DNA of 64,000 nt from Algiphilus sp022763315 (GTDB lineage Bacteria > Pseudomonadota > Gammaproteobacteria > Nevskiales > Nevskiaceae). Below the pieces are notes generated by a model. It saw only the letters and a list, made by a program, of their open reading frames with translations. It ran no database searches and was not told the DNA's origin. Positions 1 to 9,181 of the stretch are shown in pieces. The position numbers and the translations under genes were made by a program. The stretch is from assembly GCF_965249985.1 (NCBI RefSeq), contig NZ_OZ252280.1. One strand, 5' to 3'. Numbering within the stretch: the stretch's first letter is position 1; the number at the start of each line of letters is the position of its first letter.

Positions 1-1463
<1,463 letters not shown>

Positions 1464-1568
1464 GAGGCGGGTCGTCTTTAGGGAATCGGAGGCGCGGGAT
1501 TGTAAAGGATGGGGCAAGCGTGTCGATGCAACGCCCTCACGGAACCTTCTTGCAGACACGTGCGCGAC

Positions 1569-1979
1569 TTAGCCATTGGTGATCTCGGTTGGATTACTCG
1601 GCGATAACGCCAGTCGTTCTGGAAAATGCAGCTCAGCATGGCAGTTGGCACAAAGCACCACGCACTTCTTTGCTTCGCGCTCTACTTCCGACCACGAACG
1701 GTTGGATAGGGAACGGATATCGAGAGAAAAGGCCTTGTCGCCGGGGTTGACATGATGAAACGCCAGTGCCGCAAGACTGCGCGAGTAGCCGCATTGGGAA
1801 CACGCTCCCCCAAGGGCATTGATTAGCCACCGTTTCCTTAGGATGCCGCGTGCATTTTGGGCGGCATAGCTTTGATGACGCTTGTTCGTATCCCGGTTCT
1901 TGCAGGCACGAGAGCAAAACTGCCTTTGACGACCACTCAGCTCCGTCCCACAGATGACGCAGCACATCTTGGCTTTCAT
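1569..1979 (-). CDS. Small HNH-type zinc-finger endonuclease-like protein
   Basis: A 136-residue protein. The N-terminal part carries a treble-clef-like cysteine cluster (CCVICGTE, then FCSRACKNRD, residues about 6-30). The C-terminal part has an HNH-like arrangement: AFHHVNPGDKAF, about 30 residues, then CVVLCANCHAELH. HNH proteins of this kind are DNA nucleases found in phages and as free-standing homing endonucleases. The gene lies 62 bp from, and divergent to, the tRNA-Ile gene that carries a group I intron, which makes a link to intron mobility possible but unproven. The start could also be the ATG four codons in, since neither has a clear Shine-Dalgarno sequence. The fold call is from motifs only. 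Confidence 0.75.
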   Translation of the reverse strand: MKAKMCCVICGTELSGRQRQFCSRACKNRDTNKRHQSYAAQNARGILRKRWLINALGGACSQCGYSRSLAALAFHHVNPGDKAFSLDIRSLSNRSWSEVEREAKKCVVLCANCHAELHFPERLALSPSNPTEITNG

Positions 1980-2041
1980 AACAAGAGCATAATCTTTTCG
2001 AGATGCAACAAGGAAGGTTGGCTGCTACTCTTCGCCGCTCA

Positions 2042-2351
2042 GGGCCTATAGCTCAACGGTTAGAGCAGAGGACTCATCACAATGGTGTCGCCACCTGGTG
2101 ACAGGTGGATGAGAACGGGATGAATTCAGGGGAACCGCACCGCATCTGCGACGGCCATCCTGAGCCAAGCCGGTGGTACACCACCGGAAGGTGCAGAGAC
2201 TACCTGAGGGCTCCAGTGTCCTTAATGACAGGCTAGAGCGTCCCGCACCCCACCGGGTGATGCCGAGGGTGAAGAGATAGTCCACGCCGCGGGAAACCGC
2301 TGGATCGCGTGAATCCTTTGGTTCCAGGTTCGAATCCTGGTGGGCCCACCA
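2042..2351 (+). tRNA. tRNA-Ile(CAU) interrupted by a group I intron
   Basis: The two exons are 2042-2077 and 2312-2351. Joined, they fold as a complete tRNA. The acceptor GGGCCTA pairs with TGGGCCC (one G-U), the D-arm is GCTC/GAGC, the anticodon stem GAGGA pairs with TCCTT, the T-arm CCAGG-TTCGAAT-CCTGG is perfect, and CCA is encoded. The anticodon loop is C-T-CAT-A-A. A CAU anticodon fits elongator Met, initiator Met or the TilS-modified minor Ile tRNA. The G-C first pair and overall sequence resemble minor tRNA-Ile, the same gene that carries the known Azoarcus intron. Isoleucine identity is inferred from that resemblance. Confidence 0.9.
2078..2311 (+). ncRNA. Group I self-splicing intron in tRNA-Ile anticodon loop
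   Basis: This 234-nt insert starts right after anticodon base U36 and ends in G before A37. The 5' exon CAT can pair with a GTG at 2087-2089 as P1, leaving the usual U-G pair at the splice site. A P2 hairpin follows: CCACCTG, a GTGA tetraloop, CAGGTGG. Core segments match the Azoarcus-type ribozyme: GAATTCAGGGGAACC (P3/P4), CCTGAGCCAAGCC (P4/P5), GCAGAGACTA (P3'/P7) and GGTGAAGAGATAGTCC (P7'), with GACTA and TAGTC forming P7. The terminal omega-G is present. It has no internal ORF and is probably subgroup IC3 by resemblance. Confidence 0.92.
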
Positions 2352-2651
2352 AACCGCCTTCGCCGCAACCGCCTGTGTGCAGTAAATGATAAGGCCGTCG
2401 AAATAGCGCGCAATCGCTGTACCTGGCGCATGTCCCACAATCGGTTTCCCGAGAAGGCCAGAAATTTTTGCTGAAGGCTCAGCGCTTGCGGCTAGATCCG
2501 CATAGAGCACCACGAAAACAATTCCTATATGCAGTCCTTCGCGCCGTTAGACGACTGAGACGCGTCCGCGCCCCGGCCCGTCGATGGCTGGGGAGTAACG
2601 CGTGTCGCAGCTAACGAGCAGGGCTGGCGGAAGCGCTGCTACAATGTAGAA
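2352..2651. other. Intergenic, tRNA-Ile to czc operon
   Basis: I see no supported gene in these 300 bases. The first 25 or so bases after the tRNA CCA end resemble the sequence that follows the last 140-bp repeat at 23730-23752, so the similarity between the two places extends past the mature tRNA. The last 60 bases probably hold the promoter of the efflux operon, but no clear -35/-10 pair or dyad stands out. Confidence 0.5.
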
Positions 2652-2966
2652 ATGCGCAATTCTTTTCTGCCCACCATGGCGATGCTCGTCGCGCTCAGCG
2701 TATTGCTGAGCGGGGTGGCGTGGTCTGCGCATCTCGATCTGCCGGTTGAGCACGACAGCACGGTTGCCGAGGCGCACGCGCACGCAGAGGGCGGAAAACT
2801 CGTCTCGGGCTGTGATCATTGCTGTCACGCCTCGGCCCATCTAGTGGCACTGACGAGCAATCTCCCGCTCTTCGTTTCCGTGCCCGCTGGGGACTATCAC
2901 GCAACAGTCCCCGCCGGGGTACGGCCGCCGGCGCTCGAACCGCCCTTCACACCGCCCATCGCCTGA
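2652..2966 (+). CDS. CzcI-like small periplasmic protein
   Basis: A 104-residue protein opening the metal efflux operon. It has an N-terminal signal peptide or anchor (residues about 9-25, ending AWSA) and a short histidine/cysteine-rich segment (HAHAEG, then CDHCCHASAH, residues about 40-63) that could bind metal. Small proteins of this size and cysteine-histidine pattern sit directly before czcC in many Czc-type loci and are called CzcI or NccI. Their role is not firmly known, and a regulatory or metal-sensing part is usually proposed. The distance to the next gene is 66 bp in the same direction. The family assignment rests on position and pattern more than on strong similarity. Confidence 0.6.
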   Translation: MRNSFLPTMAMLVALSVLLSGVAWSAHLDLPVEHDSTVAEAHAHAEGGKLVSGCDHCCHASAHLVALTSNLPLFVSVPAGDYHATVPAGVRPPALEPPFTPPIA

Positions 2967-3032
2967 GCCTTATTCGCCCGTAACGCGTCGCGCCAAGCGC
3001 GGCGCGACCGCTTTTCGCGATGAGGACACACG

Positions 3033-4301
3033 ATGGCATTCCGATTGATGCGCCTTGCCGGCCTGTTGCTGGCCGGCGCGCCCTGCTGGGCGGCTGCAGC
3101 ACAGCCGCCGTCACCACTTGATTTGAACCAGGCCCTGGACTGGGCCGAGCGCAACAACCCCACACTGATTTCCGCCCGCATCGGGCTGCGCCAGCGCGAG
3201 GGTGCGCTGGTCCATGCCGAGCGTGCGGTGCCCGCCAACCCCCAACTCGGGCTCGAGGCTGCCGATCGCGATCCACGGGACGGATCGGCCAGCACCGATA
3301 TCGGCATCCGCCTGAGCCAGGAATTCTGGATCGCCGGGCAGGGCGGGCTGCGCCAGCGCGCCGCGCAGGCGCGACTGAGCGGCGATGAAGCCGACTTGCG
3401 GTTTCTGCAGGTTGCCATGCGTTCGCGCGTGCGCGCCGCCTTTCTCGATGCGGTCGTGGCGGAGCGCGCCGTGGCCACCGCGCGAGAGGTGGTGGCCGTC
3501 AACCGCGACCTTGCCGACTACGCGCAGCGCCGTCTCGATGCGGGTCAGGGCACGCGCATGGAGGCCAATGTCGCCCGCATTGGTGCGGGGCGCGCCAGGG
3601 CGCTGCTTGCGCGCGCGCAGTCGGAACGGGCGCAGGCCCGTATCCGGCTGCGCGAGCTGCTAGCGCTGGCACCGGATGCACCGCTGCAGCTCGAAGGCCG
3701 GCTGAGGCCCACGGCGCCGGAAATGCCGGACAAGCAGGTCCTGATCGAGCGCGCGGTCGCCCAGCGCGACGACCTCGCGGCTGCCGCATCGCGCGTGGCG
3801 GCGGCGCGCGAGGAGCTTCAGCTCGCTCGCCGCCAGGTCATCCCCAATCTCACGGTCTTCGGCTTCTACCAAGAAGAGGAAGGGGCGCGCATTGCCGGTG
3901 GCGGCGTCTCCCTGCCCCTTCCGGTGCTTCACCGCTACGGCGGGGAGCGCCAGCAAGCCATCGCCGGCCTGGATGCGGCGCGCCTCGACCGCGAAACCCT
4001 GGAGCGCCAGGTCCGGCTGCAGGTGTTGTCCGCGCTCAGTGGTATGCAGGCCGCAAGACAGCGGGTGCAGGCCATGAGCGACGAGGTGGTGGCCGCTGCG
4101 CGCGAGAACTTCGCCTTGACTCAGCGCGCCTTCCAGGCCGGAGAGCTGGGCGCGCCGGCGCTGACCACAGCGCAGGACACCCTGATCAATACGCGGCGCG
4201 ACCATCTCGACGCCCTGCGCGAGCTGGTTGCTACCGGCACCGAACTGGAGCGCGCAACCGGGGGCCTGATCGCCCTCGGTAACGCGCCAGCCAACGAATA
4301 G
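3033..4301 (+). CDS. czcC: Outer-membrane factor of heavy-metal RND efflux (CzcC family)
   Basis: A 422-residue TolC-like channel protein with a signal peptide (residues 1-23, ending CWAAA). It is largely alpha-helical, with the two internally repeated coiled-coil halves typical of outer membrane efflux proteins. Examples are the stretch after LNQALDWAERNNP and the second half from DDLAAAASRVAAAREE. It would form the outer-membrane exit duct for the CzcB-CzcA complex encoded next. The length is normal for the CzcC family. It lacks the lipobox of the NodT type. The stop lies 11 bp before czcB, so the genes are co-transcribed. Confidence 0.92.
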   Translation: MAFRLMRLAGLLLAGAPCWAAAAQPPSPLDLNQALDWAERNNPTLISARIGLRQREGALVHAERAVPANPQLGLEAADRDPRDGSASTDIGIRLSQEFWIAGQGGLRQRAAQARLSGDEADLRFLQVAMRSRVRAAFLDAVVAERAVATAREVVAVNRDLADYAQRRLDAGQGTRMEANVARIGAGRARALLARAQSERAQARIRLRELLALAPDAPLQLEGRLRPTAPEMPDKQVLIERAVAQRDDLAAAASRVAAAREELQLARRQVIPNLTVFGFYQEEEGARIAGGGVSLPLPVLHRYGGERQQAIAGLDAARLDRETLERQVRLQVLSALSGMQAARQRVQAMSDEVVAAARENFALTQRAFQAGELGAPALTTAQDTLINTRRDHLDALRELVATGTELERATGGLIALGNAPANE

Positions 4302-4312
4302 AGGAATACCGA

Positions 4313-5674
4313 ATGCGTACACGACATAACGCCGCGCTGCTGCTGGTGGCCGGCACATTGATGGCTACCGCTTCCTGTGGCGGCAGTACCGATCGCGCCG
4401 AGCCCCCCCCTGCCGGCGACGACGCACACGCCGGTCACGAGGACAAGGCGCATGGCGAAGGGGGTCGGCACCAGAGTGGGGGACACGAAGCCGGAGGCAG
4501 CGAGGCGGGGCGCCCGCAAGCGTCCCAACACGGAGAAGCCGAGCACGGCGAAGCCGGACATGACGAAGGTGGAGAGCAAGGCCCTGCGGGACACGCCCAG
4601 GAAGAGCGCGCACTACATCTGGAGCCGGCCCAGCGCGATCAGTTGTCGCTGAGCATTGCGCCAGCCGAGGCCGGCACGGCGACCGACAGTGTGCAGGCGC
4701 CCGCGACAGTGGCCTTCGACGCAGATCGCATCGCCCGCGTCGGGCCCCGGCTGGAGGCCAAGGTGCTGACGGTGAGCCGGGACCTGGGAGAACGTATCGC
4801 TGCCGGCGAGACGGTTGCCATTCTGGACAGTGTCGCGCTGGGGCGCGCCAAGGCGGCCTATCTGACTGCCCGCGCGAAGCTCTCGGCCGAGCGCGCGAAC
4901 TATCAGCGCCACGAGAAGCTGGCCGAGCAGCAGATCATCAGTCAGGAGAAGCTACTGAGCTCGCGTGCGACCTACCTGCAGGCGCAGGCCGAGCGCGACG
5001 CCGCGCGCGCCGAGCTGCGCCTCTACGGCCTCAGCGAGGACGCCATCGCGGGCATTGCCGCCGGCGGTGACGCGCCGCTGTCGCGTTACCCACTGACCGC
5101 GCCCATCGCCGGCACAATCCAGCAGCGCGATCTGGTCCCGGGGCAGACCCTGTCCGCGCAGGACACGCCCATCCACATCGTCAATACCGAGCGCATGTGG
5201 GTGATGATCGAGGCCGACGAGCAGGACTTGCCTCGTCTGGCACCGGGCCAGCCCGTGACGCTGTCGCTGCGCGCCCTGCCGGGACGCCCCTTCGAGGGCG
5301 TCACGGACTGGGTGTCGCGGGAGCTGGACGAGGCTGCGCGCACGGTGCGAGTGCGCGCCGAGGTGACCAATCCGGACGGCGCATTGCGCGCTGGCATGTT
5401 CGGCACCGCCCGCATTGCCACCGGCGACAGCGCGCGCTACGCGCTGGTACCCGTGGATGCCGTACAGACGATCGACGGCGAGCAGGTCGTCTTCGTGCCC
5501 GGGGACCAGGAAGGTGCGTTTCGCGCCGTGTCGGTAGCCACCGGCTCTGAAGGCAACGGCCGTATCGAGATTCGCGAGGGGCTGTCCCCCGGCGATCGCG
5601 TCGTGACGATTGGCGCCTTCGACCTCAAGTCCGCGCTCACTGCCAGCGGTCGCAGCGCCGCGCACAGCCACTAA
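4313..5674 (+). CDS. czcB: Periplasmic adaptor of heavy-metal RND efflux (CzcB family)
   Basis: A 453-residue membrane fusion protein with a lipobox (ATASC, Cys22), so it is probably a lipoprotein anchored in the inner membrane. Residues about 38-98 form a low-complexity His/Glu/Gly-rich segment (HAGHED, AEHGEAGHDEGG and similar), plausibly a periplasmic metal-capturing arm. The usual barrel-sandwich, alpha-hairpin and beta-barrel domains follow (for example APIAGTIQQRDLVPGQTL and LRAGMFGTARI). The C-terminus ends AAHSH. It lies between czcC and czcA with 11- and 15-bp gaps. The length is usual for the family once the His-rich insert is allowed for. Confidence 0.92.
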   Translation: MRTRHNAALLLVAGTLMATASCGGSTDRAEPPPAGDDAHAGHEDKAHGEGGRHQSGGHEAGGSEAGRPQASQHGEAEHGEAGHDEGGEQGPAGHAQEERALHLEPAQRDQLSLSIAPAEAGTATDSVQAPATVAFDADRIARVGPRLEAKVLTVSRDLGERIAAGETVAILDSVALGRAKAAYLTARAKLSAERANYQRHEKLAEQQIISQEKLLSSRATYLQAQAERDAARAELRLYGLSEDAIAGIAAGGDAPLSRYPLTAPIAGTIQQRDLVPGQTLSAQDTPIHIVNTERMWVMIEADEQDLPRLAPGQPVTLSLRALPGRPFEGVTDWVSRELDEAARTVRVRAEVTNPDGALRAGMFGTARIATGDSARYALVPVDAVQTIDGEQVVFVPGDQEGAFRAVSVATGSEGNGRIEIREGLSPGDRVVTIGAFDLKSALTASGRSAAHSH

Positions 5675-5689
5675 CGCGAGGCGGGCATC

Positions 5690-8600
5690 ATGATCAACGC
5701 AATCCTGCGACTCGCACTCGAAAATCGGGTGCTGGTCGTCGTCGCGGTCATCGGGCTGGCGATCGGCGGCTATTTTTCCTTCCAGCGGCTGGCGGTGGAT
5801 GCCTTCCCGGATGCCACGCCGACGATGGTGCAGATATTCACATCCAGCGAGGGCCTGTCCCCCGAGGATGTGGAGACGCTGATCTCCTATCCCATCGAGA
5901 TCAGCATGTACGGGCTGCCGAACCTGGCGAAGGTGCAATCGACCTCGATCTTCGGGCTGTCGCGCGTCGACGTCTACTTCGAGGACGGCACCGACATCTA
6001 TTTCGCCCGACGCCTGGTCAACGAGCGGCTGGCCGAGGCTCGGCGCGAGATTCCGCCGGGCTTGGGTGAGCCGCAGCTCGGTCCGATTACCACCGGGCTC
6101 GGTCGCATCCTGATGTACACGATGGAAGGCGAGGGCTTCTCCTTGATGGAGAAGCGCACCTTCCAGGACTGGATCGTCAAGCCGCAGCTGCGCACCGTGC
6201 CGGGTGTCACCGGCGTGCTCTCCATCGGCGGTTTCGAGAAGCAGTACCAGGTCCGGCTCGATCAGAATGCACTACTGGCGCGTGACCTGACCGTCGCCGA
6301 TGTGCGCCGCGCGCTCGCCGCCAACAACCGCAATGTGGGCGCCTCCTTCATCAATCGTGGCGGCGAGGAATACATCATCCGGGGTTACGGCTGGGTGGAT
6401 TCCGGCGAGGCTGGGCTCGACGACATCCGCGACATCATCGTTGCCGAGCAGGGTGGCAACCCCGTCACGGTCAGCGATGTGGCAGAGGTCGCCCATGGCG
6501 CAGCCATCCGCCGTGGTGCGCAGATCGCCAATGGCGAGGAGTCGGCCGGCGGCTATGTCTTCAAGCTGATCGGCACCAATACCCAGCAGGTGCTGGTAGA
6601 CGTCGAGAAGAAGATCGCCGACATCAACCAGTCCCTGCCGGACGGGCTGCGCATCAAGCCCTTCTACTCGCAGGCCGAGCTCACCAGCAAGGCAATCGGC
6701 ACGGTGCAGTCGGCGCTGCTGCTGGGGGCGGTGCTGGTGCTGTTCTTCCTCTACCTCTTTCTCGGCAACTTCCGCTCTACCCTGATCGTCGTGGCCAGCG
6801 TGCCGCTGTCCGTGCTGGCGGCCTTCATCGCCATGTACTTCGTGGGGCTTTCCGCGAACCTGATGAGCCTGGGCGGGCTGGCGATTGCCATCGGCATGAT
6901 GGTGGACGGCTCGGTCGTCATGCTGGAGAACGTGCTGCGCAATCTGGAGGCGCGACAGGGGGGCAAGGACGTTCCGTTGCTGCGCATCGTCGGCGAAGCC
7001 GGGCGGGAGGTCGCGAGGCCGATCGTTTTCGCCACCGGCATCATCATCATTGTCTTCCTGCCGCTGTTCACCCTGCAGGGCGTCGAGGGCAAGCTGTTCA
7101 CGCCCATGGCCTACACCATCAGTTTCGGGCTGCTGGGCGCCTTGCTCCTGGCGCTGACGCTGGTCCCGGTGATGGTCACACTGCTGTTCCGCAAGGGCGC
7201 CGCCCAGGCCGAACCCGGGCTGGTGCACTGGCTGAAGGCCGGCTATCGACCGTTGCGGGATGGCGCGATGCGTTGGCCGGCGGCTGTGCTTGGCGGGGCG
7301 GTATTGCTCTTCGCGGGCAGCCTGCTGCTGTTCCCGCTGCTGGGCTCGGAGTTCGTGCCGACGCTGCGCGAGGGCACCTTCCAGGTGCGCTCGACCCTGC
7401 CGCCGGGCGCGAGCCTCGATTCGGCCATACAGTACGGCAAGCGCATCCAATCGGTGCTGCGCGAGTTTCCGGAAGTCACCGGCACCTACTCGCGCGTCGG
7501 GCGTGCCGAGGTGGGCGGCGATCCCGAGCCAGTCAATGTCGTGGCCACGGTGATTACGCTCAAGCCACTGGGCGTATGGAAAAGCGGCCGCAACTACGAG
7601 CAGTTGCAGTCGGCCATGGCCGAGCGCGTCTCGGAACGCATCCCGGGGCTCGCCAACAACTTCTCGCAGCCCATTCAGCTGCGTACCGATGAGCTGCTCT
7701 CCGGCGTGCAGGCGCAACTCGTGGCCAGTATCTTCGGCGAGGATCTGGACGAGCTGGCTTCCGTCGGTCGCAAGGTCGAGGCACTGGCTCGGGAGGTGCC
7801 CGGCGCTACCGACGTACGGATGCAGCAGCAGTCCGGCAAGCGCCAGATCGTGGTAAAGCCGGATCGCGATGCGCTGGCGCGCTACGGCATCAGCGTCGAC
7901 GAAGTGCTGAGCACGCTGTCGGTCGGCGTGGGCGGCGATGCAGTAGGGCAGGTCTTCGACGGCGTGCGGCGCTTCGACATCTTCCTGCGCCTGCAGCAGA
8001 GTCAACGCAAGGGGCTCGAGGAGATACGACGCCTGCAGTTGCGAACGCCGGACGGCGCGCTCATGCCGCTGAGCCGGGTCGCGGACATCTCGCTCTACAC
8101 CGGGCCGAAGAAAATCTCCCGCTCCAACGCCAGCCGGCGCATCTACGTGCAGATGAATGTCCGCGGCCGCGACATGGGCAGCGTGGTCGAGGATCTGCGC
8201 CAACGCATCGAGTCGGAGATCGACATGCCGCCGGGCTACTTCGTCGAATTCGGCGGCCAGTTCGAGAATCAGGAGCGCGCGATGCAGCGACTCTATCTCG
8301 TCGTGCCCGTGACGCTGGGTCTGATCTTCCTGCTGCTCTATTCGGCCTTCTCGTCGCTGCGCTATGCGGCGCTGATCTTCCTCAATGTGCCCTTCGCGGT
8401 CACCGGCGGCATCGTGACGCTGTGGCTGACGGGGCTCTACGTCTCGGTGCCGGCCGCCGTCGGCTTCATCGCCGTTTTCGGCGTGGCGGTGCTCAACGGC
8501 GTGGTGCTCGTCTCCTACATCAATCAGCTGCGCGAACAGGGCATGGACATCACCCAGGCCGTGCGCACCGGCGCCGAGCACAGGCTGCGACCGGTGCTGA

Positions 8601-8788
8601 TGACGGCCGTGACCTCGATCTTCGGTCTCGTGCCGCTGCTGCTGGCAGACGGCATCGGCGCCAATGTCCAGCGACCGCTGGCGGCGGTCGTGGTCGGAGG
8701 GCTTATCACTTCAACACTGCTCACGCTGCTGGTGCTGCCGGCGGTCTACCGCTGGTTCGCTGAGCCCCGGCGCGAAGTGCAGCTCTGA
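5690..8788 (+). CDS. czcA: Heavy-metal RND efflux pump (CzcA/CusA family)
   Basis: A 1032-residue proton-driven inner-membrane pump with the RND layout of 12 membrane spans and two large periplasmic loops. It starts MINAILRLALENRVLV, as HME-RND proteins do. In TM4 the segment MMVDGSVVMLENV keeps D406 and E413. Residue 400, where zinc/cobalt/cadmium pumps such as CzcA carry the Asp of the DFG motif, is Ala here, as it is in CusA. Substrate is therefore uncertain: divalent Zn/Co/Cd, or Cu/Ag. The gene follows czcB by 15 bp, and the PII-like gene follows 14 bp after its stop. The gene symbol reflects the operon type, not a proven substrate. Confidence 0.93.
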   Translation: MINAILRLALENRVLVVVAVIGLAIGGYFSFQRLAVDAFPDATPTMVQIFTSSEGLSPEDVETLISYPIEISMYGLPNLAKVQSTSIFGLSRVDVYFEDGTDIYFARRLVNERLAEARREIPPGLGEPQLGPITTGLGRILMYTMEGEGFSLMEKRTFQDWIVKPQLRTVPGVTGVLSIGGFEKQYQVRLDQNALLARDLTVADVRRALAANNRNVGASFINRGGEEYIIRGYGWVDSGEAGLDDIRDIIVAEQGGNPVTVSDVAEVAHGAAIRRGAQIANGEESAGGYVFKLIGTNTQQVLVDVEKKIADINQSLPDGLRIKPFYSQAELTSKAIGTVQSALLLGAVLVLFFLYLFLGNFRSTLIVVASVPLSVLAAFIAMYFVGLSANLMSLGGLAIAIGMMVDGSVVMLENVLRNLEARQGGKDVPLLRIVGEAGREVARPIVFATGIIIIVFLPLFTLQGVEGKLFTPMAYTISFGLLGALLLALTLVPVMVTLLFRKGAAQAEPGLVHWLKAGYRPLRDGAMRWPAAVLGGAVLLFAGSLLLFPLLGSEFVPTLREGTFQVRSTLPPGASLDSAIQYGKRIQSVLREFPEVTGTYSRVGRAEVGGDPEPVNVVATVITLKPLGVWKSGRNYEQLQSAMAERVSERIPGLANNFSQPIQLRTDELLSGVQAQLVASIFGEDLDELASVGRKVEALAREVPGATDVRMQQQSGKRQIVVKPDRDALARYGISVDEVLSTLSVGVGGDAVGQVFDGVRRFDIFLRLQQSQRKGLEEIRRLQLRTPDGALMPLSRVADISLYTGPKKISRSNASRRIYVQMNVRGRDMGSVVEDLRQRIESEIDMPPGYFVEFGGQFENQERAMQRLYLVVPVTLGLIFLLLYSAFSSLRYAALIFLNVPFAVTGGIVTLWLTGLYVSVPAAVGFIAVFGVAVLNGVVLVSYINQLREQGMDITQAVRTGAEHRLRPVLMTAVTSIFGLVPLLLADGIGANVQRPLAAVVVGGLITSTLLTLLVLPAVYRWFAEPRREVQL

Positions 8789-8802
8789 CAAAGGAGACGG
8801 TC

Positions 8803-9135
8803 ATGAAGGAAATCAAGGCATATGTGCGCGAGAACATGCGTGATGCCGTAATGGATGCCCTCGCGGCGATCCCGGGGTTGCCCGGGATCGCCGTCGTGCA
8901 TCTGCGGGAATACGGCCACGCGGCCGATGACGGCGGTCTCGCCAAGGCAGGGATGGCCAAGCTTGAGCTGGATGTTCCGGATGCGCTTGCCGAGCCAGTG
9001 GTGGATACGATCCTTCGCCATGCGCGTACCGGCGACGGACATGCCGGTGACGGCAAGATTTTCGTCTCCAACCTGGGCGAGGCGGTGCGCATTTCGGATG
9101 GTGCGCGTGGCGAGGCAGCGGTGACGCGACGATAA
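8803..9135 (+). CDS. PII-like protein of metal efflux operon
   Basis: A 110-residue protein beginning MKEIKAYVRENMRDAVMDAL. The pattern is that of a PII/CutA-like ferredoxin fold: a first strand with I/V-rich residues, a helix with repeated Ala/Leu, and a C-terminal strand pair GKIFVSNLGEAVRISDG. In true GlnB/GlnK proteins this last part reads close to GKIFV-x-x-x-x-AVRIRTGE. The T-loop region is short (REYGHAADDGGLA), so uridylylation as in GlnB is unlikely. Such PII-like genes are found at the end of CzcA-type operons. A sensory role tuning efflux is inferred, not shown. It is 14 bp downstream of czcA. Confidence 0.75.
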   Translation: MKEIKAYVRENMRDAVMDALAAIPGLPGIAVVHLREYGHAADDGGLAKAGMAKLELDVPDALAEPVVDTILRHARTGDGHAGDGKIFVSNLGEAVRISDGARGEAAVTRR

Positions 9136-9181
9136 TCGGCGTTGCGGCATGCGGAGCGCGTAGGCCGAGCCGGATCCTGAC

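Noticed and set aside
2046..2513. Open frame on the minus strand across the tRNA-Ile/intron region, with WWAHQDSNLEP
   Set aside because: This peptide is the well-known false translation of a tRNA 3' half read backwards; the DNA is tRNA and ribozyme.
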